Assembly: GCF_048569485.1 (NCBI RefSeq)
Contig: NC_134354.1
Coordinates: 508,892,869-508,956,868, forward strand
DNA length: 64,000 bases
Source: Anomaloglossus baeobatrachus
Taxonomy: Eukaryota > Chordata > Amphibia > Anura > Aromobatidae
Direction: 5' to 3'
Position numbers and translations under genes: made by a program. The notes beneath the pieces are model-generated. The model saw nothing but the letters and a program-made list of their open reading frames with translations, searched no databases and had not been told where the DNA came from. Numbering within the stretch: position 1 is the stretch's first letter; each line of letters begins with the position of its first letter. Positions 35,001-45,172 of this stretch are shown here, in pieces.

Positions 35001-35210
35001 ATGGATGTTATTATAATTGTGCTTTTACAGCCTGTACTGCAAAACTCTCAGTACCTGAGACTCAGAAAGAAAATCTGTAAGAGTTCCATCTTGGAGTGGC
35101 CCAAAAATCCTAAAGCAAAACCTTTATTTTGGCAAAAAATTAAAAATGTTTTACTGACGGAAAACTACACCAGATACAATAATATGTATACTGAATATAT
35201 TGCTATGTAA
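32079..35210 (+). CDS. TLR8: Toll-like receptor 8
   Basis: It is an endosomal innate immune receptor for single-stranded RNA products, signalling through MyD88. The 1043 residues sit in a single exon; human TLR8 has 1041. There is a signal peptide at about residues 1-25, then about 26 leucine-rich repeats. The TLR7/8/9-type Cys insert (NCPRCYNAPYPCEPC) lies at about 256-270. The inter-repeat Z-loop is about 425-480, followed by GKALDLSLNSIFFI, which is nearly identical to human TLR8. The ligand-pocket strand SYNRHYF..GVTHHLNF is conserved. The C-terminal LRR cap (NPFDCTC...) is about 775-827, the transmembrane helix about 831-853 and the TIR domain about 880-1025, with box 1 YDAFITYD, BB loop RDWEPG and box 3 FW. 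The frame has no lesions. The Z-loop lacks a cluster of basic residues like human RKRR. TLR7 is the only close alternative, but Z-loop flanks and TIR sequence favour TLR8. Amphibians can carry several TLR8 copies; only one is here. Confidence 0.96.
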   Translation: MLSHLKNTCFILVIVLFFLGFSNATVTNKTIPCSITEQNNSVVFDCNARSLKTVPSPSDYESFSVNLLLKQNLIQNIDKSSFQKWQNLSIVDISFNHYPKSRLDNPNICKRGLEIREGTFSNLTKLEQLIIDHNYLCEIPLGLPESLTMLSFQFNSIFSVNRTSFSSIRYLRKLFLGHNCYYGNKCTDVLEIKNGTFLDLTKLNLLNLSFNNLTSVPPDLPSSLTALFLSNNRIKVINKDDFKNLVNLEILYLSGNCPRCYNAPYPCEPCPGQASIQIHELAFQNLVNLRMLHLGSTSLTYIPKTWFQNTTQLKVLDLALNYLVTEISSGHFFSYLPSLETLDLSFNYKFRSYPNNINISENFSKLVSLRELYIRGYVFKDITAQNIAPLTKLKNLVILDFGINFIRNIDFKVFREFSNLSIIYLAENRISPFSESSNRSNVQEQFSNSPSKPMQSQLSLSLGYESRISPEFITPLYRLVRPECSKYGKALDLSLNSIFFIDPEEFNSFYDIACLNLSSNGIGQDLNGSEFTYFPNLAYLDLSYNKLDFASFGAFKELKQLEVLDVSYNRHYFIVEGVTHHLNFIENLHKLTILNLSWNEISTLTEVEIKSNSLKELRFAGNRLDVLWKPGDIRYLDIFKQFTNLSVLDISYNRLRVMPNEALLNLPASLSELYLSHNGLEFFAWKNLKYFNNLKLLDLSSNKLIMIMAHMNNYTNSLETLIINNNAIQTLAEGFLLKTMSLTHLDLSFNLIQTINKSIFLSGNDNFLKVLKLKGNPFDCTCEIIDLVQWIMKNNVTIPRLATDVTCATPNNWKKRGIVYFDIHTCNVDLIEMLLFLMSSLIIIPITVLPIMKHLFYWDVWHIYLWCKARLKLSKACTSANVYDAFITYDETDPAVTDWVYNELCKEIEEKGSKNILLCLEERDWEPGIAVIDNIAQSINQSKKTIFVLTKKYVRSGKFRTAFYLAMQKLMDENMDVIIIVLLQPVLQNSQYLRLRKKICKSSILEWPKNPKAKPLFWQKIKNVLLTENYTRYNNMYTEYIAM

Positions 35211-36677
35211 AAGGAAATATACATAAAATATAATATGTTGGATGATGAAATACACTCGCCAAACGAATTATCAGATGGAAAAGGCAGACCTGCAATGAAC
35301 GACAAGGATTTTTCTGGTGAAAGAATGCTCTTAGCCCTAGAACGCACAACTATAGAAATCTACAATAGAAAAAAGTAACCTAGCAGGCCTGCGAGGCCCC
35401 AGGTATGCATTCTAGGGTTAATCATACTCAACCTATTGATTTATTTTCAAATACTAATTTAATGAGACACTATCAATATTGCTGTATATGTTTGCTGTTA
35501 AACATGTTTAAATTGGTAATTTGTTTTATAAGTAGATTATTATAAGTATTGTTATTTTTGTTTTACATTCATTTAACACCCCACCCATCTTCAAATTAGG
35601 AAAAGTAGGAGATAGACATTTTGGTAGACCGCGCTGCTGTGAAAGAGGAGAAGTTCAATGCATGGTAAAGCGTAAAATAGCTTTTATTTACACGTTTCAG
35701 GTTCGTACCAAACCCTTTCTCATATATAATTCAGTTGTGAGAAAGGGTTCGGTATAAACGTGAAATGCATAAATAAAAAATACTTAAAGCATTACCACAG
35801 GTGGAACTACTCCTCTTTCACAGCAGCACGGTCTGCTAGAACGTCTATCTCCTTCTTCTCCTAATCCACATGCAGAAGAAGAGCTGCTTTTATCTGCAGA
35901 CATTACTGCATCAACTGAACAATCTATGGTCATTTATTGGAGCTGTGACATACACAATCCGATCAGGGGAGCAACCCTAACCCCACGACTTCACTTTTAA
36001 AATACAGTATTGCCCTATGTGCTCTTGTCTATCTTTTTTCTTTTTTTACCCATTTTCAAATAGCAGAACTTATAAAACCATTGCATGTCAGGATAGGATT
36101 CAATTGAAGTACTGGTCTAATACAACCTCCCGTGAGAGGTAGCAACACTAACATACTTCCTTATTGCCTTGTACCTTCTCCTTTTTCTATATAATGTAAT
36201 CTAGAAGTGTAAATGGAACGGAGCTCCATCCCAAAATCTACTATTGAAATGTGTTCTTCATTTGTTTGCTATGTTGCATTATTTCTGTGTTTTTTCAAAG
36301 TGTATAAAACCTGTTAATCTTTTGTAATAGACATCACAATGGAAAACTATGAGGCAATATTAATAAATAAACTACTAGTGATAATATTTCAGTGACTGAA
36401 CAGTTTATATAATCTCTGCTTTCTGTCAGTGAATAAACATTCATTAAAAGCCTACTCTGGCCTAGAGTTGCTCATATATTAGGTGTTTTGATTACAAGCA
36501 TTTGTAGATATTAAAAAAGGTGTTTAATTGAAAAATATTTACAATGCAAATTCACAGTTATGTCCCTTATTATAGAGAATGCTCTGCTCATTTCAGACTG
36601 TCAGGCTAAGTTCCCGCAATCAGTATTGGGTACATTTTTGGCAATCTATATTTTTAATGCACAAAAACCGCTATGAA
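35211..36677 (+). other. TLR8 3' flank with candidate polyadenylation signals
   Basis: AT-rich sequence follows the TAA stop. AATAAA occurs at 36362-36367 and 36366-36371 and again at 36432-36437, which would give a 3' UTR of about 1.15-1.25 kb including the fold-back element. An AATAAA at about 35772 lies in that element. No transcript evidence is available. Confidence 0.45.
35596..35864. repeat. Fold-back element 3' of TLR8
   Basis: ttaggaaaagtaggagatag...gctgctgtgaaagaggag at the left and ctcctctttcacagcagc...ctatctccttcttctcctaa at the right form a long imperfect palindrome of about 270 bp, with an inner pair aaaccctttctcat / gagaaagggtt. It could form a strong hairpin in a transcript. 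Confidence 0.75.
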
Positions 36678-36680
36678 TAA

Positions 36681-37324
36681 GCCTATGTGCCCATGGGGAA
36701 AGTGTCCTGCGGATATATCCGCAGTACATTCCGCAGGAGCTCCCAGAAAACCGCAGCACAACTTTGTCTGTTTCCATGCTGCGGTTTTATTGCGAAATGT
36801 CCTACGAATATGGTGCTTTCATTCTGCATTGAGGATACAGTACCATGGCTTCAGCACTGCATCCTCAATGCAGAACAAGTGCTGGAGTGATCGGGGAGTT
36901 CATACTTACCTCCATCATGCAGCACTTCACTTTCCGGCTGTGTCTATCGGCACTTTGCAGGAGGTGGGTGGGCCTGAACTAGCTCCGGCTGTCACATGAC
37001 TGGAGCTCGTACAGGCCCCGCTCTCCTCCTGCTCCTGGCTCCACTGCGCTCCTATGCATCGGAGGAAGTGACTCCAGTGTCTTCAATCAAGGCAGGTAAG
37101 TATGGGATCCTGCGGAAAAATCCGCAGGAATAAGTCACATGCTGCAGATTTTTCCACAGGGAAATTCGCATTATTTCCGCTGTGGAAAAAAACACAGCAT
37201 GGGCACAGCACTCCCCAAATGACATAGAAATGGCTGGGGACTCACTGTATTGCGTATTTTTGAGAAATCCGCGGAATTTCCGCAAAAAAATTTGCGGCAA
37301 ATTCCGCAGCGTGGGCACATAGCC
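36681..37324. mobile_element. Short DNA transposon, family C (GGCTATGTGC ends)
   Basis: The right end gtgggcacatagcc is the inverted match of gcctatgtgcccat at the left, flanked by TAA (36678-36680) and TTA (37325-37327). The interior repeats tccgcagga / aaatccgcgg motifs. Non-coding. Confidence 0.7.
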
Positions 37325-37327
37325 TTA

Positions 37328-37669
37328 CAGTCCCAGCAGTGTATGGAATTTCTCTAATCTCACACCCTTTGTGCTTATTTTTTCACACAGCGTAAATTGA
37401 CCTATGATGTGCTTTTGAAATCTGTAAAACAATAATTTCCCTTGCAGTAAATATGAGTTTATTTGTGGACTTTCTACATAGACTAGAATAAGATTAGAAA
37501 CATTTGTAGGTAAAAAAGTAAATGTTAAAACATAAAGGAAACCCAATGAAAACATGAGACATTACTAATAAAGTTGTATGAAAGCTAACAGGAAGTATCC
37601 AAAACAAAAACAACTTTATTTAAAACATAGCATACCGAAAAGTAAAAAATCGCAGTAGAAAAAACACAA
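37328..37669. other. Non-coding stretch
   Basis: AT-rich with no gene or recognised repeat. Confidence 0.5.
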
Positions 37670-37672
37670 TAA

Positions 37673-38071
37673 GGCTATGTGCGCACACTGCAGTTAAGTT
37701 TCTCTAGTGAAGCACGCACCTCTGGCTGAAAAAACGCATTAAAAAAACGCATGCATTTTTGTTGCGTTTTAGGTGCATTTTTGACGCATTTTGGTGCAAT
37801 TTTGCCTGCATTTTTGCCCCTGCGTTTTTTAACATTGTCAATGGCAAAATGCAGGGTAAAACGCAGAAAAGAAGTGACATGCTGATTTTTTTTTCTGCAA
37901 CCAAAACTGCAGGCAAAAAAAAAGCAATGTGTGCACAGCCTTTTGGATTTCTCATATACTTTGCTGGGGAAGGTCATACATGCAGTTTAGGACCACAAAC
38001 TGCACCTAAAACTGTACCAAAAACTGCAGCAAAAAAACAGCAAAAATGCAGCGTGCACAGCAGACAAGGCC
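37673..38071. mobile_element. Family C element
   Basis: It starts ggctatgtgcgcacactgcag after TAA (37670-37672) and ends gcgtgcacagcagacaaggcc before TAA (38072-38074). The interior is rich in gcattttt / aaaatgc blocks. The right TAA is shared with the next element. Confidence 0.65.
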
Positions 38072-38074
38072 TAA

Positions 38075-38830
38075 GGCTTTGTGCCCACATTGTGTTTTTG
38101 CTGTTTTTCTATTGCACTTTTATTTGCAGATTTTAATCAATACTGCAATAAAAAAATGCATGCCATCAAAGTCTATGAGAATCATGAATTGCTGTGCACA
38201 TGTTGCAGATTTTTTCCTTGCAGATTTTGGTTCAGAAAAAAATCTGCAGCACTTTAATTCTTTCTGCATTTTTCCTGCATCTGATATAATCCACTGCAGT
38301 GTTTGTGCTCCATCACTGCAATGGATTAAATCTGTCAGTGCTGCACTTGCAGCAATGGCACTTCCCCTCACAAACTATGCATTCCACATGGTCTGTGAGG
38401 TGATCTGTAGCTCAGTAACCTGGGGTTGTCATGGTGATGACCCAGGATTGCCATGGCAGCGATTGGGTCCCTGTTTTCGCAGTACAGGGACCCGATCACC
38501 AGGGAGAGGTAAGCGATACCTCTTTCTGCCTGCTAAATGCTGCGATCACTATTGATTGCAGCATTTAGGGAGTTAAACTGCCGTGAACTGTATGGACACC
38601 ACTCCTGGCAGTGAGAGCCAGGTCTCAGCTGTAACATCAGTCTTATACTTGGCGGTGATCGTAGCGGTACAGTGCAGGAACCCCTGCGATCACCATGACG
38701 TAAAAACACATAAAGACATGAAAATACGATAAAAAGTGCATTTTTTTCTGCTGCTTTTTTCCTGCCAAAACATGCACTTTTGTGTGCAAAAAATCAGCAC
38801 ACAAATGTGCTATGTGGGATCATGAGCTCT
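38075..38830. mobile_element. Family C-like element, right end uncertain
   Basis: It begins ggctttgtgcccacattgtg immediately after the shared TAA at 38072-38074. The interior repeats tgcagatttt / aaaatctgcag. A clear inverted right end was not found; gcacacaaatgtgctatgtggg near 38800-38817 is the best candidate. Confidence 0.45.
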
Positions 38831-38924
38831 GAAGACCTCTTGGAATGACCCTGCTCTTTGGAATCAGTCCTGCCAGAGACTGTAAGATAAGATTAAGAAT
38901 GCTATGACACCTGCTATTCATTTA

Positions 38925-39631
38925 GGGGTGCTTCACACACAGCGAGCTCACTGCCGAGATCACTGCTGAGTCACGCTTTTTGTGACGCAGCAGTGACCTC
39001 ATTAGCGATCTCGCTGTGTGTGACAATGAGCAGCGATCTGGCCCCTGCTGCGAGATCGCTGCTTGTTACACACAGCCCTGGTTCGTTTTCTTCAAAGGCG
39101 CTCTCCCACTGTGACACACAGATCGCTGTGTGTGACAGCGAGAGAGCGACAAATGAAGCGAGCAGGGAGCAGGAGCCGGCGTCTGACAGCTGAGGTAAGC
39201 TTGTAACCAAGATAAACATCGGGTAACCAAGGTGGTTACCCGATATTTATCTTAGTTACCAGCCTCTGCAGCTCTCACGCTGCCTGTGCTGCCGGCTCCG
39301 GCTCTCTGCACATGTAGCTGCTGTACACATCGGGTTAATTAACCCGATGTGTACAGCAGCTAGGAGAGCAAGGAGCCAGCGCTCAGTGTGCGCGGCTCCC
39401 TGCTCCCTGCACACACAGCTAAGCTGTGTGCGCTGGTAACTAATGTAAACATCGGGTAACCATACCCGATGTTTACCTTAGTTACCAGTCTCCGCAGCTT
39501 CCAGACGGCGGCTCCGTGCAAGCGCAGCATCGCTTGCACGTCGCTGCTGGCTGGGGGCTGTTCACTGGTCGCTGGTGAGATCTGCCTGTTTGACAGCTCA
39601 CCAGCGACCATGTAGCGATGCAGCAGCGATC
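38925..39631. mobile_element. CpG-rich non-autonomous element with stacked palindromes
   Basis: It starts ggggtgcttcacacacagcg after TTA at 38922-38924. The interior has perfect or near-perfect palindromes (ggtaaccaaggtggttacc, acatcgggttaattaacccgatgt as a 24-base unit, aaacatcgggta..tacccgatgttt). Its right end is lost or abuts the next element. Confidence 0.5.
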
Positions 39632-40267
39632 CTGACCGTTTCACACGTCAGTGAAAAACACTGACATTTTTCACTGGCGTGTAAAACACGCACATGTCCC
39701 TCCGTGTGCCGTGAATTACGGCACACGTGGGTTGTCTAAGTGCAATCCGGGCTCCGTTCTCCGTGGCCCATGATTGCACTTAGAGATTAACTCACCTGTG
39801 CGCGCTCCTGCTCTTCATGGTGCTGATCGCTCCCGCGGTGCAGCATCCGGCCGGCGCTGACCCCCGCAGCAGCTGCTTCCGGGTCGGCTGTGTCGTGCAT
39901 CATGAATATGCGCGACAGTAATGAGCCGGCTCAGAAGCAGCAAGCTGCACGGGCTGCAGAGGACATCGCTGGAGCCGGGTGAGTAAAAATGATTTTTATT
40001 TTAGATTCACGTTTTTTTCTGGAACGTGTTTCACGGATCACACCACTGCTTGGTCCGTGGGACATCAGTGATGCCAGAAAAAAAATGGACATGTCTCCGT
40101 GCGGCAATCACGGACACGCGGATACGCCGCATGGAGACACGTGCAGTGAAAAATCACTGATGTGTGAGCACACCCATTCATTATAATGGGTCTGCGTATG
40201 TCAGTGATTCTGGTACGTTTAAAAAAAAGCACAAATGTACCAGAATCACTGACGTGTGAAACAGGCC
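39632..40267. mobile_element. Non-autonomous element with gtttcacacgtcagtg ends
   Basis: Left gtttcacacgtcagtg and right cactgacgtgtgaaac are exact inverted repeats, the right side followed by aggcctta. The interior carries nested inverted blocks (atcactgatgtg, ggtacg..cgtacc-type). The first bases are uncertain. Confidence 0.65.
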
Positions 40268-40270
40268 TTA

Positions 40271-41888
40271 TGGATAATTCTTTCATCAGTTGAGACTGGT
40301 GAGCTTACGCAAATTGGTGTTTGCAGGCATCCCAGAGACAGAACAAAACACGGAGCACCAACACATTTTTCTTTATATAGTGGTCTTCTGTTCACTCCAT
40401 GATTCAATGTTTTAAGGTACATAAGTGAATTTAAAAAAAGAAAAGAAAACCTTAAGTTTGAAGATGAAGTTTGAGATTATTTCTTGTACAAGTGTCATGT
40501 TTTTTTTTATAGGTATCCTTGGAGACTTAAAACAGATTTTATTTTATACCTGCATTGGGGATTCAGGGTCTGCTCTGAATCTTATCAATCATTACTTCTC
40601 CATTAACTGTGGTTATAATTAGAATTGATCGAACCCGCCAAGATCCGGAACCAGCGGATCACTGCTGGACTGAAAAAAAAGTCTGGATCCGCTCCGGATT
40701 CCGGTGTCCATATAAGTCTATGGGGACCAGAATCCGGAGATTAAAAACGTTTGTGGAAGTGATCATGCTAAGTGCATATTCCCATACGCTTCTGTCATTT
40801 CTACAATGACAGCTATAGTGTATTGCATACAGCTGACAAAAAAAATGGAATAAAAGACAATTAAAAAGTCATTATATAACTAAAAGTGGTACCACTGAAA
40901 AAGTCATCTCTTTCCGCAAAAAACAGTCACCATACAGCCCCATCAGTAAAAATAAATAAATAAATAAAAAAAAACAATAGCTTTCAGAAGCAGCAATAAA
41001 AAAACATTTTTTTTTCTATAAAATATGCTGTAAAAGCGGAAAAAAATAAAAAAAATCCTATATAAATATGGTTTCGCTGTAATTGTACTGTCCCGAAGAA
41101 TAAAGCTGTGAGCACTTTTATGCCACGATGATGGTATAAAAAAAATAAAAAAAAATAAAAAAAATTAATTCCTAAATTGCTGTTTCTTCTTGATTTTGCC
41201 TCAAAAAAGCGGAGTTGTAATATTTTCAGGGAGAAATACTTCATTTTCTGGAATAATTTCAAGGGTGCCAACACTTTATATTTATTTACAGCATACTAGC
41301 AAGTAAAGATTAACTTAATATTTAATTAAAAATCAACTTTGATATGCAAATGAGGGCACTTTGGTGCACCCTTGGCGCGGCCTATACCTTGATACATGCC
41401 CTCCTATTTGCCTAACAAATCCAATATTTTCCATTGATTGACTTGTCTCTAACCCCCAAAGCAAACGCTGTATCTCCTGTCTGTGCCAGCATATTGACAC
41501 TGAAAGATCGTGGCTTTGAGCTCATGGTGTTAGTGAGTGCCACGGCAATCATTTTAATTGTATCAAATTCTGTAAGAAAAAGTACATTATGCTGCTTGGA
41601 TTATAAACTCTAAATGGCGTCTTCAGCAAATAATCAAGCACACGCGAGGCAAACGAGAAAGAAGAACAAACATGTATACCACAAGTTTATCTTCCCTTTT
41701 AGGAGTGCCTCTTACTATTCGTAAGGTTTGCAAATTTCCCTTAAAGTACATGTTTGGTTTTGTCTTTGGGTCTAAATAAATCATAACAGTCATGTTATGC
41801 GCAAACCACTTTCTGTGGCCGTCTTATTTCTTTTCTTATTACTGCACATGTAGCAATCCTTTGCTATAGGAAGCCACCTGCAAACTCT
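40271..41888. other. Non-coding, AT-rich; partial hAT-type copy at 40623-40760
   Basis: 40632-40750 (aacccgccaagatccgg ... ggggaccagaatccggag) matches the left part of the hAT-like element at 58773. 40900-41165 is full of A-runs and ATAA repeats. No gene is seen. Confidence 0.5.
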
Positions 41889-41891
41889 TTA

Positions 41892-42211
41892 GGGTGCTTT
41901 ACATGCTGCGACATCGCTACCAATATATTGTCGGGGTCACTTCGTTAGTGACGCACATCCAGCGCCGGTAGCGACATCGCAGCCTGTGACACCAAGGAGC
42001 GACGATCAGCGATCGCAAAAGCATTCAAAAACGGTGATCGTTGACATGTCGCTCTTTTCCTTAATATCGTTGCTGCCACAGGTACGATGTTGTTCATCGT
42101 TCCTGCGGCAGCACACATCGCTATGTGTGACACCGCAGGAACGACGAACATCTCCTTACCTGCGTCCACCGGCAATGAGGAAGGAAGGATGTCGCAGCGT
42201 GTAAAACACCC
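41892..42211. mobile_element. Family A MITE, internally shortened
   Basis: Starts gggtgctttacatgctgcgacatcgc after TTA and ends gtcgcagcgtgtaaaacaccc before TTT. At 320 bp it is about half the length of its relatives; the section after aaggaaggatg is missing. Confidence 0.68.
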
Positions 42212-42501
42212 TTTTGTGTGTAGGTGACTGGTTAGAGAATCTTCTAAACTTTTCTAGCCTATCAGACAATTCCATAGTGGCTATTTGCAGTTGTCACCAG
42301 GTAGGTTCCACTATATACAGATTTTTACAGCTTCGATTGACCTAAATAATGGCTGCATTATTGATCTGCAGTTGGCTTTAACCTACTCGTGTTTACACTT
42401 ATTTATCAAGTCAGATAAACAGAGCTCGATTATAAAGAAATATTTTCAATTTAATTAACTAAATCATTTGGGTCTCTAAACAGAACGATGAATAATAACT
42501 T
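42212..42501. other. Non-coding gap
   Basis: No feature recognised. Confidence 0.5.
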
Positions 42502-42504
42502 TAA

Positions 42505-42899
42505 GGCTTTGTGTCCACGGGAGAATGTAGCTGCGGATTTTTCTGCATCAAAATCCGCAGCTTTCCCGCAAAATCCGCACCTTTTCAAAGGTGCGGATTT
42601 GCCGTGGATTTACCGCGGATTTGATGCGGATTTTGGTGCGGATTTTTTTTTTTTCCCAATTTTAAAGCCAAAATCCGGATGAAAATCCGCAACAATAATT
42701 GACATGTTGCAGATTTTTCCGGATCAAAATCCGCAAGAAATCCGCTGCGGAAAAATCCGCAGCGTGGGCACAACATTTCCAAAATGCCATAGAAATGGCT
42801 GGGAAGTGCCTGAGCTGCAGATTTTCGGGAAATCCGCGGCTTTTCCGCGAGAAATCCGCGTCAAAATCCGCTCATTTTCCGCAGCGTGGGCACATAGAC
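42505..42899. mobile_element. Family C element (ggctttgtgtccac)
   Basis: Left TAA at 42502-42504, then ggctttgtgtccacggg. The right end gcagcgtgggcacatagac is followed by TTA. The interior is a dense array of aatccgc / gcggatt repeats, so it folds back on itself almost everywhere. Confidence 0.7.
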
Positions 42900-42953
42900 T
42901 TATAAAGGTGTAGCACTCTGGAAGGGGCTCTCAGTGGGGACTAGTCTCTCTAA

Positions 42954-43360
42954 AGTTATGTGAGCACTAGAAAATTGACTTTTCTTAAGAAAAATCTGCA
43001 CCCTCTGGCAGAATACCGCACCCGCGGCAAAACCGTACCCTCGTTTTTGCAGTGGTTTGCCAAGTTTTTGCCACGGTTTGCCGCTGTTCTTCCATGGTTT
43101 TTCCGTGGGTTGGTCCCTGCGGGTTGGTCTATGGCAAAAACAACCTACAGAAAAGAAGTGACATGCTCATTCTTTTTGCTGCAAAAAATCTGCAGCAAAA
43201 ACCTGTAGGGGAAAAAACGCAGTGTGTGCACACCATTTTTTATTCACCATAGGTTTTGCTGGGGAAGGACTGCAGAAAGGTTATGAACATTTTCTGCAGC
43301 AATTCATGCAGCAAAACCGCGGCAAATCTGCGGCAAAAAACGCAGTGTGCGCACAGGGCC
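42954..43360. mobile_element. Family C element
   Basis: Begins agttatgtgagcac after TAA at 42951-42953 and ends cgcagtgtgcgcacagggcc before TTA at 43361-43363. The interior has gcggcaaaaccg / tttgccgc motifs. The left end is degraded. Confidence 0.6.
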
Positions 43361-43422
43361 TTAGATTAATATGCATGTCATATACACATTATATGCTGTT
43401 AATTTGCTTGGCTTTATGTCAC

Positions 43423-44552
43423 TGTGGGGCCCCGAGGTTCGGTGTCGGTGCAGCGGTGCATTACCTTCAGGGACTCCACGCGGCTGGATCTTGTCACAGG
43501 TAGGAAATCCTCTATTTTGATTGTCGTGACGCCACTCTCAGAATTGCGGTCAGTGGGGACCGCCACTGCAGGTTAGGGGTGCCTGGGGCTGATAGTAGGT
43601 GCAGTCAGTTGTAATAGCCTCCTGAGAGTGAGGCATGCCCCAGGGTCCCGTGTAGGTGTGTGGAACTACAAGTCGCAGAATGACTCACACGCACAAGCAG
43701 GATGTCTTTCAGGGATTTTACTCACTGATGGTGGCAGGGTGAGTAACCCGGGCGTAGCTGGGATGAACCAGGCTGGAACCAGGTGTCCTTCAGGCTGACT
43801 TATGAGGGTGGCTACCAACTCGCCTTCCTTAGCCCGTTGTGTTTTGGGGTAACCCCTGCTTGAAGCCCTGCTGGGGTCGCCCAGGGAAGTTGCTGGTGCC
43901 TCTCTCCCCTTCTTTTGGCCCGTTTGCTTGTAGCCTGGACCAGGTCACTCCGGCTGCTTGCCTCCTGTGAGCTATGGGCCCTCACTTTGCTACGTGGCTG
44001 CGGACTCTGTGGTGTTGTCTTGGGGGTGTAAAGTGCCCCCTCATGCAGGTTTGGCAAAGGACAGGTGGATCTATCCCTGCACTGGGACCTGTTACCCGTT
44101 TGGGCCTGGTATCTCCCTGACAGTCTCCTTACTTTCCACTCCGTTGCTCTCTCTTTAGCCGTGTGTGGATTTCGGGCAGCACTACCAGGTGACCGTTCTC
44201 CCCCGTCGGTAGTCACTGCGCGTACGTTGTCAGAATTGTGTAGAGCTACAGGGTCTGCTTCTGCCCTCCCTGAACTTCACCACTCAACTCTCTTCGGCTC
44301 ACTCTTCCCTCCTCTCCTGTTCTTGCCTACGTCACCTAGCAACCAGGCTCTCTACCACACCCCTCGAGTGGAGATGGAGGCTTCGCCCCCTCCTGGGATC
44401 CCCAGGGGTCCTCTCAAAGGTAAATGTGTGAGACCTGATCACTATGCGCCTGTGTAGTCACACCTCGGTCAGCCTTCTGGATTACCTGTTTTGTACTGTC
44501 CCCAGCATGGGTGCAGTACTCAGTGGTGCCTGACCAGGTCAGGGGCGCCACA
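43423..44552 (-). repeat. LTR, copy 1 (3' end in element orientation)
   Basis: Runs TGTGGGGCCCC...GGGGCGCCACA as read on the + strand, TG...CA at both limits. It shows about three differences from the other two LTRs. Confidence 0.9.
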
Positions 44553-45172
44553 TTCCCCCTTAGTTATCACCAGCACGTCCTCGGGCTGCAAGACAACATT
44601 TTAAAATGCGTAAAACAGTAAAACATGGTAAAACGTTTTAAAACCATCAGGTACCATGCATCACCTCCCTCCACCCACAAGTCCGTTAACCCACCCTAAA
44701 CCCTCTCAGGCGGCAGGTCACCAGTTTCTTTTGGTAACCAGGTCTGGGCCATCAGCTTCCCCAGACCTTTCTTCCCATCTGCCTCTCCCGTTGGCCGCGC
44801 CTTCAGCCACTTCTGGCAGGATGTAGAGGCGGCTTTCATGGTCTGGTGGTTTCAGGGTATACCTGGCCTGGTGGAGCCGCGCCTTCAGCCACTTCTGGCA
44901 GGATGTAGAGGCGCCCTCCACAGTTGGTGCTGACCAGGTACCCTCTTTGTGGTGGAGAGCCAGGCCCCATAAACAGGCGTGCTCCCTGGTAGTGGTGGTA
45001 CCTCTGGGGTAACTATAAACACTGCGAGAGTTTGTGGCTATAGCCAGTTCATAGCCTTAAGGTTCATGGGTTAAAGTGCAAAAAGGGTTTCTCACACAAG
45101 TTCATGTGGGCACGTGCTTAAACTTGAACGTTGCAAAACTTTTCAAACTGCTGTAGTTTTCTTTACTTTTCT

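Noticed and set aside
37675-38555. Several 80-170 codon frames on both strands
   Set aside because: They lie in family C elements made of short inverted gcattttt / ctgcag repeats and have no similarity to proteins.
43812-44457. 130-134 codon frames inside the LTRs
   Set aside because: They lie entirely within LTR sequence and recur wherever the LTR occurs.
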